The position numbers and the translations under genes are program-made. A DNA stretch of 64,000 nt from Enterobacteriaceae bacterium 89 (GTDB lineage Bacteria; Pseudomonadota; Gammaproteobacteria; Enterobacterales; Enterobacteriaceae), in contig RQJH01000005.1 of the NCBI GenBank assembly GCA_014156375.1, forward strand, positions 62,001-126,000, given 5' to 3'. Below the pieces are notes generated by a model. The model had not been told where the DNA came from and did not search any database. It saw only the letters and a program-made list of their open reading frames with translations. Each line of letters opens with the position of its first letter. Position 1 is the first letter of the stretch. This document shows, one piece after another, positions 45,683-57,367 of this stretch.

Positions 45683-47170
45683 ATGAACAAAGAAATTTTG
45701 GCTGTTGTTGAAGCCGTTTCCAATGAAAAGTCGCTGCCGCGCGAGAAGATTTTCGAAGCGCTGGAAAGTGCGCTGGCTACGGCGACCAAGAAAAAATACG
45801 AGCAGGAAATTGACGTTCGCGTAGAGATCGACCGCAAAAGCGGTGATTTCGACACCTTCCGCCGTTGGGTCATCGTCGAAGAAGTCACCCAGCCGACGAA
45901 AGAAATCACTCTCGAAGCGGCGCGTTTTGAAGACGAAAGCCTGAACGTGGGCGAATATGTTGAAGATCAGATTGAATCTGTCACCTTCGACCGTATCACC
46001 ACCCAAACCGCAAAACAGGTTATCGTCCAGAAAGTTCGCGAAGCAGAACGTGCGATGGTTGTTGACCAGTTCCGTGAGCACGAAGGTGAGATCATCACCG
46101 GCGTGGTCAAGAAAGTGAACCGCGACAACATCTCTCTGGATCTCGGTAACAATGCTGAAGCCGTTATCCTGCGTGAAGACATGCTGCCGCGTGAAAACTT
46201 CCGTCCGGGCGACCGTATTCGTGGCGTGCTGTACTCTGTACGTCCTGAAGCGCGCGGCGCTCAGCTGTTCGTCACTCGTTCTAAACCAGAAATGCTGGTT
46301 GAACTGTTCCGCATTGAAGTGCCGGAAATTGGCGAAGAAGTTATTGAAATCAAAGCAGCCGCTCGCGATCCGGGTTCACGTGCGAAAATCGCTGTGAAAA
46401 CCAACGACAAGCGTATCGATCCGGTCGGTGCTTGCGTAGGTATGCGTGGCGCGCGCGTTCAGGCGGTTTCCACCGAACTGGGCGGCGAGCGTATCGATAT
46501 CGTCCTGTGGGATGATAACCCGGCGCAGTTCGTGATTAACGCGATGGCTCCGGCAGACGTTGCGTCTATCGTGGTTGACGAAGACAAGCACACCATGGAT
46601 ATCGCGGTCGAAGCTGGCAACCTGGCGCAGGCGATTGGCCGTAACGGTCAGAACGTGCGTCTGGCTTCACAGCTGAGCGGCTGGGATCTCAACGTGATGA
46701 CCGTTGACGATCTGCAGGCTAAACACCAGGCGGAAGCCCACGCGGCTATCGATACCTTCACCAAATATCTCGATATTGATGAAGATTTCGCGACCGTTCT
46801 GGTTGAAGAAGGCTTCTCAAGCCTGGAAGAACTGGCCTACGTGCCAATGAAAGAACTGCTGGAAATCGACGGCCTGGATGAACAGACCGTTGAAGCACTT
46901 CGTGAACGTGCGAAAAACGCACTGACTACGCTGGCGCTGGCTCAGGAAGAAAGCCTCGGTGATAAAAAACCGGCTGACGATCTGCTCAACCTTGAAGGTC
47001 TGGATCGTGCAATGGCATTCAAGCTGGCTGCCCGCGGTGTTTGTACGCTGGAAGATCTGGCCGATCAGGGCATCGATGACCTGGCTGATATCGAAGGTTT
47101 AACCGACGAGAAAGCTGGTGAGCTCATCATGGCCGCACGCAATATTTGCTGGTTCGGCGACGAAGCGTAA
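45683..47170 (+). CDS. nusA: Transcription termination/antitermination factor NusA
   Basis: 495 residues: N-terminal RNA polymerase-binding domain (1-125), S1 (about 135-200), KH1 and KH2 (about 230-345, with [11 protein letters not shown] and [12 protein letters not shown]), and two acidic repeats AR1/AR2 (about 365-495) that contact lambda N and the alpha CTD. Full enterobacterial length. GAGGTGAAAGG precedes the ATG. Confidence 0.97.
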   Translation: MNKEILAVVEAVSNEKSLPREKIFEALESALATATKKKYEQEIDVRVEIDRKSGDFDTFRRWVIVEEVTQPTKEITLEAARFEDESLNVGEYVEDQIESVTFDRITTQTAKQVIVQKVREAERAMVVDQFREHEGEIITGVVKKVNRDNISLDLGNNAEAVILREDMLPRENFRPGDRIRGVLYSVRPEARGAQLFVTRSKPEMLVELFRIEVPEIGEEVIEIKAAARDPGSRAKIAVKTNDKRIDPVGACVGMRGARVQAVSTELGGERIDIVLWDDNPAQFVINAMAPADVASIVVDEDKHTMDIAVEAGNLAQAIGRNGQNVRLASQLSGWDLNVMTVDDLQAKHQAEAHAAIDTFTKYLDIDEDFATVLVEEGFSSLEELAYVPMKELLEIDGLDEQTVEALRERAKNALTTLALAQEESLGDKKPADDLLNLEGLDRAMAFKLAARGVCTLEDLADQGIDDLADIEGLTDEKAGELIMAARNICWFGDEA

Positions 47171-47194
47171 TAAACTGTAGCAGGAAGGAACAGC

Positions 47195-49879
47195 ATGACA
47201 GATGTAACCGTAAAAACGCTGGCCGCAGAAATTCAGACCTCCGTGGACCGCCTGGTACAGCAATTCGCTGACGCAGGTATCCCAAAGCAGGCTGATGATT
47301 CTGTGACCGCGCAAGAAAAACAGACCTTGTTAGCGCACCTGAACCGTGAACACGGTTCCGCGCCTGACAAGCTGACCCTGCAGCGTAAAACCCGCAGTAC
47401 CCTGAGCGTTCAGGGTACCGGTGGTAAAAGCAAATCGGTGCAGATTGAAGTCCGCAAAACGCGTACCTTTGTAAAGCGTGATCCGCAGGAAGCCGAACGT
47501 CTGGCTGAAGAAGAAGCGAAGCGTGAAGCGGAAGAACAAGCCCGTCGTGAAGCAGAAGAAACTGCTAAACGTGAGGCACAGGCAAAAGCTGAACGTGAGG
47601 CCGCAGAAAAAGCTAAACGTGAATCCGCTGATAAAGCGAAGCGTGAAGTTGCGGAAAAAGACACAGTGAGCAATCAACAGACAGACGATATGACCAAAAC
47701 CGCCCAGGCTGAGAAAGCCCGCCGTGAAGCAGAAGCTGCTGAGCTGAAGCGTAAATCGGAAGAAGAAGCGCGCCGCAAGCTTGAAGAAGATGCGCGTCGC
47801 GTTGCGGAAGAAGCACGCCGCATGGCAGAAGAAAACGAAAAGAACGGCAATGCCAACGCAGAGCCGACTGAAGACACCAGCGACTATCACGTCACCACTT
47901 CTCAGCATGCTCGTCAGGCTGAAGATGAAAACGACCGTGAAAGCGAAGCGGGTCGTAGCCGTGGCCGTAATGCTAAAGCCGCGCGCCCAGCGAAAAAAGG
48001 CAACAAACACGCTGAATCCAAAGCTGACCGTGAAGAAGCTCGTGCAGCGGTTCGCGGCGGTAAAGGCGGCAAGCGTAAAGGTTCTACCCTGCAGCAGGGC
48101 TTCCAGAAGCCAGCTCAGGCCGTTAACCGTGACGTTGTGATCGGCGAAACCATCACCGTTGGCGATCTGGCTAACAAGATGGCGGTAAAAGGCTCTCAGG
48201 TCATCAAAGCGATGATGAAGCTGGGCGCAATGGCCACCATCAACCAGGTCATCGACCAGGAAACCGCACAGCTGGTTGCCGAAGAGATGGGCCACAAAGT
48301 TATCCTGCGTCGTGAAAACGAGCTGGAAGAAGCGGTAATGAGCGACCGTGATACCGGTGCTGCCGCTGAGCCACGTGCTCCGGTTGTGACCATCATGGGT
48401 CACGTTGACCACGGTAAAACGTCTCTCCTCGACTACATTCGTTCTACGAAAGTTGCGTCCGGCGAAGCGGGTGGTATTACCCAGCACATCGGTGCTTACC
48501 ACGTAGAAACCGAAAACGGCATGATCACCTTCCTGGATACCCCAGGTCACGCCGCGTTCACCTCTATGCGTGCTCGTGGTGCTCAGGCAACGGATATCGT
48601 TGTTCTGGTTGTTGCCGCAGACGATGGCGTGATGCCACAGACCATTGAAGCAATCCAGCACGCGAAAGCAGCGCAGGTGCCAGTGGTTGTTGCGGTGAAC
48701 AAAATTGATAAGCCAGATGCCGATCCAGATCGTGTTAAAAACGAACTGTCTCAGTACGGCATCATCGCGGAAGAGTGGGGCGGTGAAAACCAGTTCGTCC
48801 ACGTTTCTGCGAAAGTCGGTACCGGCGTTGACGAGCTGCTGAACGCTATCCTGCTGCAGTCCGAAGTTCTGGAACTGAAAGCGGTACGTAACGGCATGGC
48901 AAGCGGTGCAGTTATCGAATCCTTCCTGGATAAAGGTCGTGGTCCGGTTGCTACCGTTCTGGTTCGTGAAGGTACTCTGCACAAGGGCGATATCGTTCTG
49001 TGTGGCTTCGAATACGGTCGTGTTCGTGCAATGCGCGACGAACTGGGTCGTGAAGTGCTGGAAGCGGGTCCGTCTATCCCTGTGGAAATCCTCGGCCTGT
49101 CCGGTGTTCCTGCTGCGGGTGACGAAGTGACCGTCGTTCGTGACGAGAAAAAAGCGCGTGAAGTTGCGCTGTATCGTCAGGGCAAATTCCGTGAAGTCAA
49201 ACTGGCTCGTCAGCAGAAGTCCAAGCTGGAGAACATGTTTGCCAACATGACCGAAGGCGAAGTTCACGAAGTGAACATCGTCCTGAAAGCCGACGTACAG
49301 GGTTCTGTCGAAGCGATTGCCGATTCTCTGCTGAAACTGTCTACCGACGAAGTGAAAGTGAAGATCATCGGTTCTGGCGTAGGTGGTATCACCGAAACCG
49401 ACGCAACGCTGGCTGCAGCTTCCAACGCGATTCTGGTTGGCTTCAACGTCCGTGCTGATGCTTCCGCGCGTAAAGTGATCGAAGCTGAGAGCCTGGATCT
49501 GCGTTACTACTCCGTCATCTACCATCTGATCGACGAAGTGAAAGCAGCGATGAGCGGCATGCTGTCTCCGGAACTGAAACAGCAGATCATCGGTCTGGCT
49601 GAAGTTCGTGACGTGTTCAAATCACCGAAATTCGGCGCTATCGCAGGCTGTATGGTGACTGAAGGTAACATCAAACGTCACAACCCAATCCGCGTTCTGC
49701 GTGACAACGTGGTTATCTACGAAGGCGAGCTGGAGTCCCTGCGCCGCTTCAAAGATGACGTTAACGAAGTCCGTAACGGCATGGAATGTGGTATCGGCGT
49801 GAAGAACTACAACGACGTTCGCGTTGGCGACATGATCGAAGTGTTCGAAATCATCGAGATCCAACGTACTATCGCTTAA
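47195..49879 (+). CDS. infB: Translation initiation factor IF-2
   Basis: 894 residues. GTPase that brings fMet-tRNA to the 30S subunit. N-terminal IF2N domain, a long charged helical linker rich in Arg/Glu/Ala (about 95-225), second IF2N (about 315-365), G domain with G1 GHVDHGKT (about 403), G3 DTPGH, G4 NKID, and C-terminal domains that bind fMet-tRNA. Internal starts for shorter forms are the GTG at 47666 (codon 158, same codon as IF2-2 in E. coli) and the ATG at 47690 (codon 166). Confidence 0.97.
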   Translation: MTDVTVKTLAAEIQTSVDRLVQQFADAGIPKQADDSVTAQEKQTLLAHLNREHGSAPDKLTLQRKTRSTLSVQGTGGKSKSVQIEVRKTRTFVKRDPQEAERLAEEEAKREAEEQARREAEETAKREAQAKAEREAAEKAKRESADKAKREVAEKDTVSNQQTDDMTKTAQAEKARREAEAAELKRKSEEEARRKLEEDARRVAEEARRMAEENEKNGNANAEPTEDTSDYHVTTSQHARQAEDENDRESEAGRSRGRNAKAARPAKKGNKHAESKADREEARAAVRGGKGGKRKGSTLQQGFQKPAQAVNRDVVIGETITVGDLANKMAVKGSQVIKAMMKLGAMATINQVIDQETAQLVAEEMGHKVILRRENELEEAVMSDRDTGAAAEPRAPVVTIMGHVDHGKTSLLDYIRSTKVASGEAGGITQHIGAYHVETENGMITFLDTPGHAAFTSMRARGAQATDIVVLVVAADDGVMPQTIEAIQHAKAAQVPVVVAVNKIDKPDADPDRVKNELSQYGIIAEEWGGENQFVHVSAKVGTGVDELLNAILLQSEVLELKAVRNGMASGAVIESFLDKGRGPVATVLVREGTLHKGDIVLCGFEYGRVRAMRDELGREVLEAGPSIPVEILGLSGVPAAGDEVTVVRDEKKAREVALYRQGKFREVKLARQQKSKLENMFANMTEGEVHEVNIVLKADVQGSVEAIADSLLKLSTDEVKVKIIGSGVGGITETDATLAAASNAILVGFNVRADASARKVIEAESLDLRYYSVIYHLIDEVKAAMSGMLSPELKQQIIGLAEVRDVFKSPKFGAIAGCMVTEGNIKRHNPIRVLRDNVVIYEGELESLRRFKDDVNEVRNGMECGIGVKNYNDVRVGDMIEVFEIIEIQRTIA

Positions 49880-49886
49880 TTGCTGA

Positions 49887-49919
49887 TGGTAGGCCGGGTA
49901 AGCGAAGCGCCACCCGGCA
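49887..49919. repeat. Single REP unit after infB
   Basis: TGGTAGGCCGGGTAAGCGAA...CCCGGCA, with GCCGGGT/ACCCGGC arms (49893-49899 with 49912-49918), matches the enterobacterial REP type also seen at 155-186. Confidence 0.8.
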
Positions 49920-49927
49920 GAAATATC

Positions 49928-49953
49928 AAAAGGGGGCTAATGGCCCCCTTTTT
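49928..49953 (+). terminator. Terminator-like hairpin between infB and rbfA
   Basis: GGGGGC/GCCCCC (49932-49937 with 49943-49948) flanked by A4 and T5. It lies inside an operon, so it probably attenuates or sets an mRNA 3' end rather than stopping all transcription. Confidence 0.7.
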
Positions 49954-49978
49954 GTCTGATTTATCTGGAGAATTTATT

Positions 49979-50380
49979 ATGGCGAAAGAATTTGGTCGCC
50001 CGCAGCGCGTAGGCCAGGAGATGCAGAAAGAGATTGCTATCATCCTGCAGCGCGAAATTAAAGATCCTCGTCTGGGCATGATGACCACCGTTTCCGGCGT
50101 CGAGATGTCCCGCGATCTGGCCTATGCCAAAGTGTTCGTGACGTTCCTGAACGACAAAGACGAAGAAGCGATTAAACAAGGTCTGCGAGCGCTCGGCGAC
50201 GCATCTGGCTATATCCGCACCCTGCTGGGTAAAGCGATGCGTCTGCGTATCGTGCCGGAACTGACCTTCTTCTACGACAACTCACTGGTTGAAGGCATGC
50301 GCATGTCTAACCTCGTGACCAGCGTGGTGAAACATGACGATGAGCGTCGTGTGAATCCGGACGACAGCAAGGAGGACTGA
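49979..50380 (+). CDS. rbfA: 30S ribosome-binding factor RbfA
   Basis: 133 residues, KH-like fold. Cold-shock factor for 16S 5' end maturation. The interrupted KH motif is seen in [19 protein letters not shown] (about 80-98). ATG 49979 has GGAG nine bases upstream and gives the E. coli length; the upstream reading includes the REP and hairpin. Its stop shares a base with the truB ATG. Confidence 0.95.
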   Translation: MAKEFGRPQRVGQEMQKEIAIILQREIKDPRLGMMTTVSGVEMSRDLAYAKVFVTFLNDKDEEAIKQGLRALGDASGYIRTLLGKAMRLRIVPELTFFYDNSLVEGMRMSNLVTSVVKHDDERRVNPDDSKED

Positions 50381-51324
50381 TGAGTCGTCCTCGTCGTCGT
50401 GGTCGCGACATTCATGGCGTACTGCTGCTGGATAAACCTCAGGGCGCATCCAGCAATGACGTGCTGCAAAAGGTAAAGCGTCTCTATAACGCTAACCGCG
50501 CAGGGCATACCGGGGCGCTGGATCCGCTGGCGACCGGGATGCTGCCGGTTTGCCTGGGGGAAGCGACCAAGTTTTCTCAGTATCTGCTGGATTCCGACAA
50601 GCGCTATCGCGTTATCGCGAAGCTGGGTCAGCGTACCGATACCTCTGATGCCGATGGGCAAATCGTTGAAGAGCGTCCAATGGCGTTCAGCGCGACGGAG
50701 CTTGCTGCGGCACTGGACAGTTTCCGCGGTGATACGATGCAGGTGCCGTCGATGTATTCGGCGCTGAAGTATCAGGGTAAGAAGCTGTACGAGTACGCCC
50801 GTCAGGGCATTGATGTTCCACGCGAAGCACGTCCGATTACGGTGTATGAGCTGCTGTTCATCCGCCATGAAGGGGATGAGCTGGAGCTGGAAATTCACTG
50901 TTCGAAAGGCACCTACATCCGCACGATTATCGACGATCTCGGTGAGAAACTGGGATGCGGTGCGCATGTGATCATGCTGCGTCGCCTGGCCGTCAGCCGC
51001 TATCCCGTTGACCGGATGGTGACGCTGGAACAGCTGCAGGCGCTGGTGGCTGAAGCAGAAGCTAAAGATATTCCGGCGGCACAGCTGCTCGATCCGCTGC
51101 TGATGCCAATGGACAGTCCGGCTTCTGACTTCCCGCTGGTGAATTTGCCGCTGTCGTCCTCAGTTTACTTTAAAAACGGCAATCCGGTGCGTACTGCAGG
51201 CGGCCCGGCGAGTGGGCTGGTGCGCGTGACGGAAGGCGAAGAAAACAAGTTTATCGGTATGGGCGAAATGGATGATGAAGGGCGAGTCGCTCCGCGTCGT
51301 CTGGTCGTTGAGTACCCGCAATAA
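50380..51324 (+). CDS. truB: tRNA pseudouridine-55 synthase
   Basis: 314 residues. Makes pseudouridine 55 in the T-loop of tRNAs. Catalytic D48 in [12 protein letters not shown], and the C-terminal PUA-type domain (about 250-314). AAGGAGG lies within the rbfA end, with TGATG overlap, so translation is coupled. Confidence 0.96.
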   Translation: MSRPRRRGRDIHGVLLLDKPQGASSNDVLQKVKRLYNANRAGHTGALDPLATGMLPVCLGEATKFSQYLLDSDKRYRVIAKLGQRTDTSDADGQIVEERPMAFSATELAAALDSFRGDTMQVPSMYSALKYQGKKLYEYARQGIDVPREARPITVYELLFIRHEGDELELEIHCSKGTYIRTIIDDLGEKLGCGAHVIMLRRLAVSRYPVDRMVTLEQLQALVAEAEAKDIPAAQLLDPLLMPMDSPASDFPLVNLPLSSSVYFKNGNPVRTAGGPASGLVRVTEGEENKFIGMGEMDDEGRVAPRRLVVEYPQ

Positions 51325-51333
51325 TCACCCGTC

Positions 51334-51362
51334 TTGCGATAACAGGTCGCTACGAGTAGAAT
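51334..51362 (+). promoter_or_regulatory. Promoter of rpsO
   Basis: TTGCGA (51334-51339), 17-bp spacer, TAGAAT (51357-51362). The leader to rpsO would be about 100 nt, the place where S15 represses its own translation through a pseudoknot in E. coli. Confidence 0.75.
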
Positions 51363-51455
51363 ATTGCCGCTTAACGCCTGAACAAAGGTCCGCCTGCGTT
51401 TAAGCGTTAATCCTGGGGTCGCTGAATTAGAGATCGGCACCCTTTTTACATTTAA

Positions 51456-51740
<285 letters not shown>

Positions 51741-51760
51741 TTCTGGCGAGTTTCAGAAAG

Positions 51761-51784
51761 AGGGGCCTTTACGGCCCCTTTTTT
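51761..51784 (+). terminator. rpsO terminator (t1)
   Basis: AGGGGCC/GGCCCCT (51761-51767 with 51773-51779) followed by T5. Known in E. coli as a leaky stop between rpsO and pnp. Confidence 0.88.
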
Positions 51785-51864
51785 CAACCAGATGGCAGCA
51801 ATTCGCCAGAAACTCATGTATTGTTTGTATTGCTTCTGTAAATGATCTTTATTGCAGCGTTTCG

Positions 51865-51917
51865 CGCGGCTAATGAGAGGCTTAACCCCTTTGTGGTTAG
51901 GATTGTCATTAGTCGCG
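51865..51917 (+). promoter_or_regulatory. RNase III-type hairpin in the pnp leader
   Basis: CGCGGCTAATGA (51865-51876) pairs with TCATTAGTCGCG (51906-51917), a 12-bp stem with one G-T pair; inside, CTTAACC (51881-51887) pairs with GGTTAGG. In E. coli RNase III cuts such a leader stem and PNPase then represses its own mRNA. Confidence 0.7.
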
Positions 51918-51991
51918 AGGATGCATGAAGATCGGTTCTCAGGACGGAATGCCCTATGGCAGGCCGTCACTTACCCTGAAAGGATAAAATT

Positions 51992-54127
51992 TTGTTAAAT
52001 CCGATCGTTCGTAAATTCCAGTACGGCCAGCATACCGTCACTCTGGAAACCGGCATGATGGCACGCCAGGCAACGGCTGCTGTGATGGTTAGCATGGATG
52101 ACACTGCGGTATTCGTTACCGTTGTGGGTCAGAAAAAAGCGAAACCAGGCCAGGACTTCTTCCCACTGACCATTAACTATCAGGAGCGTACTTACGCTGC
52201 TGGTAAAATCCCTGGTGGCTTCTTCCGTCGTGAAGGCCGTCCAAGCGAAGGCGAAACCCTGACCGCGCGTCTGATTGACCGTCCGCTGCGTCCACTGTTC
52301 CCGGAAGGTTTCGTGAACGAAGTACAGGTTATCGCTACCGTTGTTTCCGTTAACCCACAGGTTAACCCGGACATCGTGGCAATGATCGGTGCTTCCGCTG
52401 CACTGGCTCTGTCCGGTATCCCATTCAATGGCCCTATCGGCTCTGCGCGCGTGGGTTACATCAACGACCAGTACGTACTGAACCCAACCCAGGAAGAGCT
52501 GAAAACCAGCAAACTGGATCTGGTGGTTGCCGGTACTCAGGCAGCCGTGCTGATGGTTGAATCTGAAGCCGAACTGCTGAGCGAAGACCAGATGCTGGGC
52601 GCGGTGGTCTTTGGCCACGAGCAGCAGCAGGTTGTTATCAATGAAATCAACGAGCTGGTGAAACAAGCCGGTAAACCACGCTGGGACTGGCAGCCAGAAG
52701 CCGTCAACGAAGCGCTGAACGCGCGCGTTGCTGGGCTGGCACAGGCTCGTCTGAGCGATGCTTACCGCATCACCGACAAACAGGAACGTTACGCTCAGGT
52801 TGATGCAATCAAATCTGAAGTGATCGCGACCCTGGTGGCAGAAGATGAATCCCTGGACGCTAACGAACTGGGCGACATCCTGCACGACATCGAGAAAAAC
52901 ACCGTTCGTAGCCGCGTTCTGGCAGGCGAGCCGCGTATCGATGGCCGTGAAAAAGACATGATCCGTGGCCTGGACGTGCGCACTGGCGTACTGCCACGTA
53001 CTCACGGTTCCGCTCTGTTCACCCGTGGTGAAACTCAGGCGCTGGTTACCGCGACTCTGGGTACCGCACGTGATGCACAGAACATCGACGAACTGATGGG
53101 CGAGCGTACCGACAGCTTCCTGTTCCACTACAACTTCCCTCCGTACTCCGTGGGCGAAACCGGTATGGTTGGCTCACCGAAGCGTCGTGAAATTGGTCAC
53201 GGTCGTCTGGCGAAGCGCGGCGTGCTGGCAGTGATGCCAACCACCGACGAATTCCCGTACACCGTACGTGTGGTTTCTGAAATCACCGAATCTAACGGTT
53301 CTTCCTCCATGGCTTCCGTCTGTGGTGCTTCTCTGGCACTGATGGATGCAGGCGTACCGGTGAAATCTGCAGTAGCAGGTATCGCAATGGGCCTGGTGAA
53401 AGAAGGCGACAACTTCGTCGTTCTGTCTGACATCCTCGGTGACGAAGACCACCTTGGCGATATGGACTTCAAAGTTGCGGGTTCCCGCGACGGTATCTCT
53501 GCGCTGCAGATGGATATCAAAATTGAAGGCATCACCAAAGAGATCATGCAGGTTGCTCTGAACCAGGCTAAAGGTGCTCGTCTGCACATCCTGGGCGTGA
53601 TGGAACAGGCTATCAACGCACCGCGCGGTGATATCTCTGAATTCGCTCCGCGTATTCACACCATCAAGATCAATCCAGACAAGATCAAAGACGTTATCGG
53701 TAAAGGCGGTTCTGTTATCCGTGCTCTGACCGAAGAAACCGGCACCACCATCGAAATCGAAGATGACGGTACCGTGAAGATCGCAGCAACCGATGGCGAC
53801 AAAGCGCAGTTCGCTATCCGTCGTATCGAAGAGATCACCGCGGAAATCGAAGTCGGTCGTATCTACAACGGTAAAGTCACTCGTATCGTTGACTTCGGTG
53901 CGTTCGTGGCTATCGGTGGCGGTAAAGAAGGTCTGGTTCACATCTCTCAGATCGCTGACAAGCGTGTTGAGAAAGTGACTGACTACCTGCAGATGGGTCA
54001 GGAAGTACCGGTGAAAGTTCTGGAAGTCGATCGCCAGGGCCGCGTACGTTTAAGCATTAAAGAAGCGACCGAGCAGTCTCAGCCTGCCGCCGCGCCGGAA
54101 GCTCCGGCAGCGGAACAGGGCGAGTAA
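51992..54127 (+). CDS. pnp: Polynucleotide phosphorylase
   Basis: 711 residues from a TTG start preceded by AAAGGATAAAA, as in E. coli. 3'-5' phosphorolytic exonuclease of the degradosome. Two RNase PH domains (about 1-220 and 310-545, the second catalytic, with MDIKIEGIT), a KH domain (about 553-612, [14 protein letters not shown]) and an S1 domain (about 622-690, [18 protein letters not shown]). Short Ala/Pro/Glu tail. Confidence 0.97.
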   Translation: MLNPIVRKFQYGQHTVTLETGMMARQATAAVMVSMDDTAVFVTVVGQKKAKPGQDFFPLTINYQERTYAAGKIPGGFFRREGRPSEGETLTARLIDRPLRPLFPEGFVNEVQVIATVVSVNPQVNPDIVAMIGASAALALSGIPFNGPIGSARVGYINDQYVLNPTQEELKTSKLDLVVAGTQAAVLMVESEAELLSEDQMLGAVVFGHEQQQVVINEINELVKQAGKPRWDWQPEAVNEALNARVAGLAQARLSDAYRITDKQERYAQVDAIKSEVIATLVAEDESLDANELGDILHDIEKNTVRSRVLAGEPRIDGREKDMIRGLDVRTGVLPRTHGSALFTRGETQALVTATLGTARDAQNIDELMGERTDSFLFHYNFPPYSVGETGMVGSPKRREIGHGRLAKRGVLAVMPTTDEFPYTVRVVSEITESNGSSSMASVCGASLALMDAGVPVKSAVAGIAMGLVKEGDNFVVLSDILGDEDHLGDMDFKVAGSRDGISALQMDIKIEGITKEIMQVALNQAKGARLHILGVMEQAINAPRGDISEFAPRIHTIKINPDKIKDVIGKGGSVIRALTEETGTTIEIEDDGTVKIAATDGDKAQFAIRRIEEITAEIEVGRIYNGKVTRIVDFGAFVAIGGGKEGLVHISQIADKRVEKVTDYLQMGQEVPVKVLEVDRQGRVRLSIKEATEQSQPAAAPEAPAAEQGE

Positions 54128-54234
54128 GGTTGCCATTTGCCCTCCGCATTTGCGGGGGGCGTTGTTCCAGGCAGGAAGCTTGTTTGCGCCGGGGAACAGG
54201 ACGTTCATCCAATTGTTGTCTTCGGGAGTGGGAA

Positions 54235-55119
54235 ATGAAGCCTTTTTTGCGCTGGTGTTTCGTTGCGACAGCACTCACGCTGGCAGGATGCAGCAACTCT
54301 GCCTGGCGAAAGAGCGAAGTCCTGGCGGTGCCACTGCAACCGACATTGCAGCAAGAAGTGATTCTGGCACGTATGGAACAAATTCTTGCCAGTCGGGCTT
54401 TAACCGATGATGAACGCGCACAGCTTTTATATGAGCGCGGAGTGTTGTATGATAGTCTCGGTTTGAGGGCATTAGCGCGTAACGATTTCTCGCAAGCGCT
54501 GGCAATCAGACCCGATATGCCTGAAGTATTCAATTACTTAGGCATTTATTTAACGCAGGCAGGCAATTTTGATGCTGCCTATGAAGCGTTTGATTCTGTA
54601 CTTGAGCTTGATCCAACTTACAATTACGCATACTTAAATCGCGGCATCGCGTTGTACTACGGTGGTCGTGATAAGTTAGCGCAAGATGATCTGCTGGCGT
54701 TTTATCAAGACGATCCCAATGATCCTTTCCGCAGTTTGTGGCTTTACATCGTTGAGCGGAAGCTCGATGAGAAGCAGGCTGTCGTAGCACTCAAGCAGCG
54801 CTATGAAAAATCGGACAAAGAGCAATGGGGATGGAACATTGTCGAGTTCTACCTCGGTAACATTAGCGAAGCAACGCTGATGGACAGACTGAAGGCAGAC
54901 GCAACGGATAACACCTCGCTCGCTGAGCATCTCAGTGAAACCAACTTCTATTTAGGTAAGTACTACCTAAGTCTGGGGGACAGGGACAGCGCTACGGCAC
55001 TGTTCAAACTGGCGGTTGCTAACAACGTTCATAACTTTGTTGAGCACCGATACGCATTGTTGGAATTAGCGCTCTTGGGCCAGGAGCAAGACGACCTGGC
55101 AGAATCGGACCAGCAATAG
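54235..55119 (+). CDS. nlpI: TPR lipoprotein NlpI
   Basis: 294 residues. Outer-membrane lipoprotein that scaffolds peptidoglycan endopeptidases and delivers MepS to the protease Prc. Lipobox LTLAGC with Cys19 (Ser at +2, outer-membrane sorting), then TPR repeats in about 60-200 ([32 protein letters not shown]). ATG 54235 is preceded by GGGAGTGGG and starts the signal peptide; a longer frame has no signal sequence. Confidence 0.96.
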   Translation: MKPFLRWCFVATALTLAGCSNSAWRKSEVLAVPLQPTLQQEVILARMEQILASRALTDDERAQLLYERGVLYDSLGLRALARNDFSQALAIRPDMPEVFNYLGIYLTQAGNFDAAYEAFDSVLELDPTYNYAYLNRGIALYYGGRDKLAQDDLLAFYQDDPNDPFRSLWLYIVERKLDEKQAVVALKQRYEKSDKEQWGWNIVEFYLGNISEATLMDRLKADATDNTSLAEHLSETNFYLGKYYLSLGDRDSATALFKLAVANNVHNFVEHRYALLELALLGQEQDDLAESDQQ

Positions 55120-55153
55120 CTGACGAACAAATCAGCCCATAATCTTTTTGATT

Positions 55154-55186
55154 GCCATCACCTTCGCGGGTGAGGGCTTTATTGTT
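55154..55186 (+). terminator. Terminator after nlpI
   Basis: GCCATCACC/GGTGAGGGC (55154-55162 with 55169-55177, one mismatch) then TTTATTGTT. An outer pairing ACGAACAA/TTGTTCGT (55123-55130 with 55182-55189) can enclose it. Confidence 0.75.
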
Positions 55187-55224
55187 CGTTAATTCACCTA
55201 ATTTGAGCCGGTTCACACTTTTCA

Positions 55225-55305
55225 ATGAAAATAGTCCCTAATTTTCACGATGAGTTATGTAGACTGGCCGCCATTGATTTTGAGGCACACGTACTACATG
55301 GCTGA
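55225..55305 (+). CDS. yrbN: Small protein YrbN
   Basis: 26 residues: [20 protein letters not shown] and then AHVLHG. Matches the E. coli small protein YrbN, encoded at the same place between nlpI and deaD, in length and sequence ([11 protein letters not shown]). Function unknown. The end overlaps the deaD start by eight bases in another frame, so it may act as a coupling leader for deaD. No strong Shine-Dalgarno; CAAT directly precedes the ATG. Confidence 0.8.
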   Translation: MKIVPNFHDELCRLAAIDFEAHVLHG

Positions 55306-57211
55306 ATTCGAAACCACTTTTGCAGATCTGGGCCTGAAGGCTCCTATCCTTGAAGCCCTTACCGATCTGGGTTACGAAAAACCATCTCCAATCCAGGCTG
55401 AGTGTATTCCTCACCTGCTGGGTGGCCGCGACGTTCTGGGTATGGCCCAGACCGGTAGCGGGAAAACTGCGGCGTTCTCTCTGCCGCTGCTGAACAACAT
55501 CGATCCGGACCTGAAAGCACCTCAGATCCTGGTGCTGGCACCGACCCGCGAACTGGCGGTTCAGGTTGCTGAAGCAATGACGGATTTCTCTAAACACATG
55601 CGCGGCGTAAGCGTGGTTGCCCTGTACGGCGGCCAGCGTTATGACGTGCAGTTACGTGCCCTGCGCCAGGGTCCACAGATTGTCGTCGGTACGCCGGGCC
55701 GTCTGCTGGATCACCTGAAGCGCGGTACTCTGGACCTGTCTCGCCTGAGCGGTCTGGTACTGGATGAAGCTGACGAAATGCTGCGCATGGGCTTCATCGA
55801 AGACGTAGAAACTATTATGGCGGAGATCCCGGACGGTCATCAGACCGCGCTGTTCTCTGCAACCATGCCGGAAGCAATCCGTCGTATTACCCGCCGCTTT
55901 ATGAAAGAGCCGCAGGAAGTACGTATCCAGTCCAGCGTGACCACTCGCCCTGACATCAGCCAGAGCTACTGGACCGTCTGGGGCATGCGTAAAAACGAAG
56001 CGCTGGTGCGTTTCCTGGAAGCGGAAGATTTTGACGCGGCGATTATCTTCGTTCGTACCAAAAACGCGACCCTGGAAGTGGCAGAAGCGCTGGAGCGTAG
56101 CGGTTACAACAGCGCCGCGCTGAACGGTGACATGAACCAGTCCCTGCGTGAGCAGACTCTGGATCGTCTGAAAGACGGTCGTCTGGATATTCTGATCGCT
56201 ACCGACGTTGCGGCTCGTGGTCTGGACGTAGAACGTATCAGCCTGGTCGTTAACTACGATATCCCAATGGATACCGAGTCTTACGTTCACCGTATCGGCC
56301 GTACCGGTCGTGCGGGTCGTGCTGGTCGTGCGCTGCTGTTCGTTGAGAACCGCGAGCGTCGTCTGCTGCGCAACATCGAACGTCTGATGAAGCTGACCAT
56401 TCCAGAAGTCGAACTGCCAAACGCAGAACTGCTGGGCAAACGCCGTCTGGAAAAATTTGCTGCTAAAGTTCAGCAGCAGCTGGAAAGCAGCGATCTGGAT
56501 CAGTACCGCAACCTGCTGACGAAAATGCAGCCGGAAGGTACTGAAGGTGAACTGGATATGGAAACTCTGGCCGCAGCTCTGCTGAAAATGGCTCAGGGCG
56601 AACGTCCACTGATCCTGCCACCAGATGCACCAATGCGTCCTAAGCGTGAATTCCGTGAGCGTGACGATCGTTTCGAACGTCGCGGTGACCGTAACGATCG
56701 TGGTCCACGCGCTGATCGTCCAGAGCGTGGTGGTGAAGACCGTCCACGTCGCGAGCGTCGTGACGTTGGCGACATGCAGCTGTACCGCATTGAAGTGGGC
56801 CGCGATGACGGCGTTGAAGTTCGTCACATCGTTGGTGCTATCGCTAACGAAGGCGACATCAGCAGCCGTTACATCGGTAACATCAAGCTGTTCGGTACTC
56901 ACTCCACCATCGAGCTGCCGAAAGGCATGCCGGGTGAAGTGCTGCAGCACTTTACACGTACCCGCATCCTGAACAAGCCGATGAACATGCAGCTGCTGGG
57001 TGATGCACAGCCGCACACCGGTGGTGAGCGTCGTGGCGGTGGCCGTGGTTTCGGTGGCGAGCGTCGTGAAGGCGGTCGTGGCGAAGGTCGTCGCTTCAGC
57101 GGTGAACGTCGCGAAGGCGGTGCAGGCCGTTTCAGCGGTGAGCGTCGCGAAGGTGGTCGTGCACCACGTCGTGAAGATGGCCCAGTGCGTCGTCGTCCTA
57201 CCGAAGCGTAA
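55298..57211 (+). CDS. deaD: Cold-shock DEAD-box RNA helicase DeaD (CsdA)
   Basis: 637 residues. Helps 50S assembly and mRNA turnover at low temperature. Q motif, Walker A AQTGSGKT (about 50-57), DEAD in [14 protein letters not shown] (about 155), SAT (about 187), [11 protein letters not shown] (about 330), a DbpA-like RNA-binding domain (about 485-560), and an Arg/Gly-rich tail with repeated GERREGG units (about 575-625). The region 440-480 is rich in Arg and Asp and differs in length from E. coli. Start 55298 gives [13 protein letters not shown]. Confidence 0.96.
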   Translation: MAEFETTFADLGLKAPILEALTDLGYEKPSPIQAECIPHLLGGRDVLGMAQTGSGKTAAFSLPLLNNIDPDLKAPQILVLAPTRELAVQVAEAMTDFSKHMRGVSVVALYGGQRYDVQLRALRQGPQIVVGTPGRLLDHLKRGTLDLSRLSGLVLDEADEMLRMGFIEDVETIMAEIPDGHQTALFSATMPEAIRRITRRFMKEPQEVRIQSSVTTRPDISQSYWTVWGMRKNEALVRFLEAEDFDAAIIFVRTKNATLEVAEALERSGYNSAALNGDMNQSLREQTLDRLKDGRLDILIATDVAARGLDVERISLVVNYDIPMDTESYVHRIGRTGRAGRAGRALLFVENRERRLLRNIERLMKLTIPEVELPNAELLGKRRLEKFAAKVQQQLESSDLDQYRNLLTKMQPEGTEGELDMETLAAALLKMAQGERPLILPPDAPMRPKREFRERDDRFERRGDRNDRGPRADRPERGGEDRPRRERRDVGDMQLYRIEVGRDDGVEVRHIVGAIANEGDISSRYIGNIKLFGTHSTIELPKGMPGEVLQHFTRTRILNKPMNMQLLGDAQPHTGGERRGGGRGFGGERREGGRGEGRRFSGERREGGAGRFSGERREGGRAPRREDGPVRRRPTEA

Positions 57212-57256
57212 TTGCCGACGAAAAATCTACGTTTAAGTACGTAAAGTAAACGATAC

Positions 57257-57287
57257 AGCCCCGGTAATGATTATCGGGGCTTTTTTT
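57257..57287 (+). terminator. Terminator after deaD
   Basis: AGCCCCG/CGGGGCT (57257-57263 with 57275-57281), extended inward by TAA/TTA, followed by T7. Confidence 0.9.
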
Positions 57288-57295
57288 ATTTCAAT

Positions 57296-57315
57296 CGTAC
57301 TCGTGTACTGGTACA
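57296..57315. promoter_or_regulatory. Trp repressor-like operator of mtr
   Basis: CGTACTCGTGTACTGGTACA agrees with the trp operator consensus CGTACTAGTTAACTAGTACG at 15 of 20 positions. E. coli mtr is repressed by TrpR and activated by TyrR. The operator overlaps a possible promoter (TTTCAA 57289-57294, TACAGT 57312-57317). A TyrR box was not found by eye. Confidence 0.7.
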
Positions 57316-57367
57316 GTGCTTCGCGTAAACTGACACAACATTGTTTTTATTCTGGAGAGCAGGCGCT

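Larger units (their letters stand above)
51761..51960 (-). ncRNA. Possible SraG sRNA (boundaries not determined)
   Basis: In E. coli the SraG RNA is made from the rpsO-pnp gap, opposite to pnp and complementary to its leader. Here the 250-bp gap is retained and the rpsO hairpin reads as a hairpin plus CTCTTTCT on the minus strand, a possible 3' end. I could not place a clear minus-strand promoter. Call rests on synteny. Confidence 0.3.

Noticed and set aside
46980..47170. Repeated DDLxxLEGLD segments in nusA as a tandem repeat element
   Set aside because: These are the normal acidic repeats AR1/AR2 of NusA.
47330..49525. 731-codon open frame opposite infB
   Set aside because: Shadow of the repetitive, highly biased infB coding sequence; no ribosome site or recognisable domain.
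56640..57200. Tandem repeats in the deaD 3' part as a repeat array
   Set aside because: They encode the usual Arg/Gly-rich tail of DeaD and keep frame.
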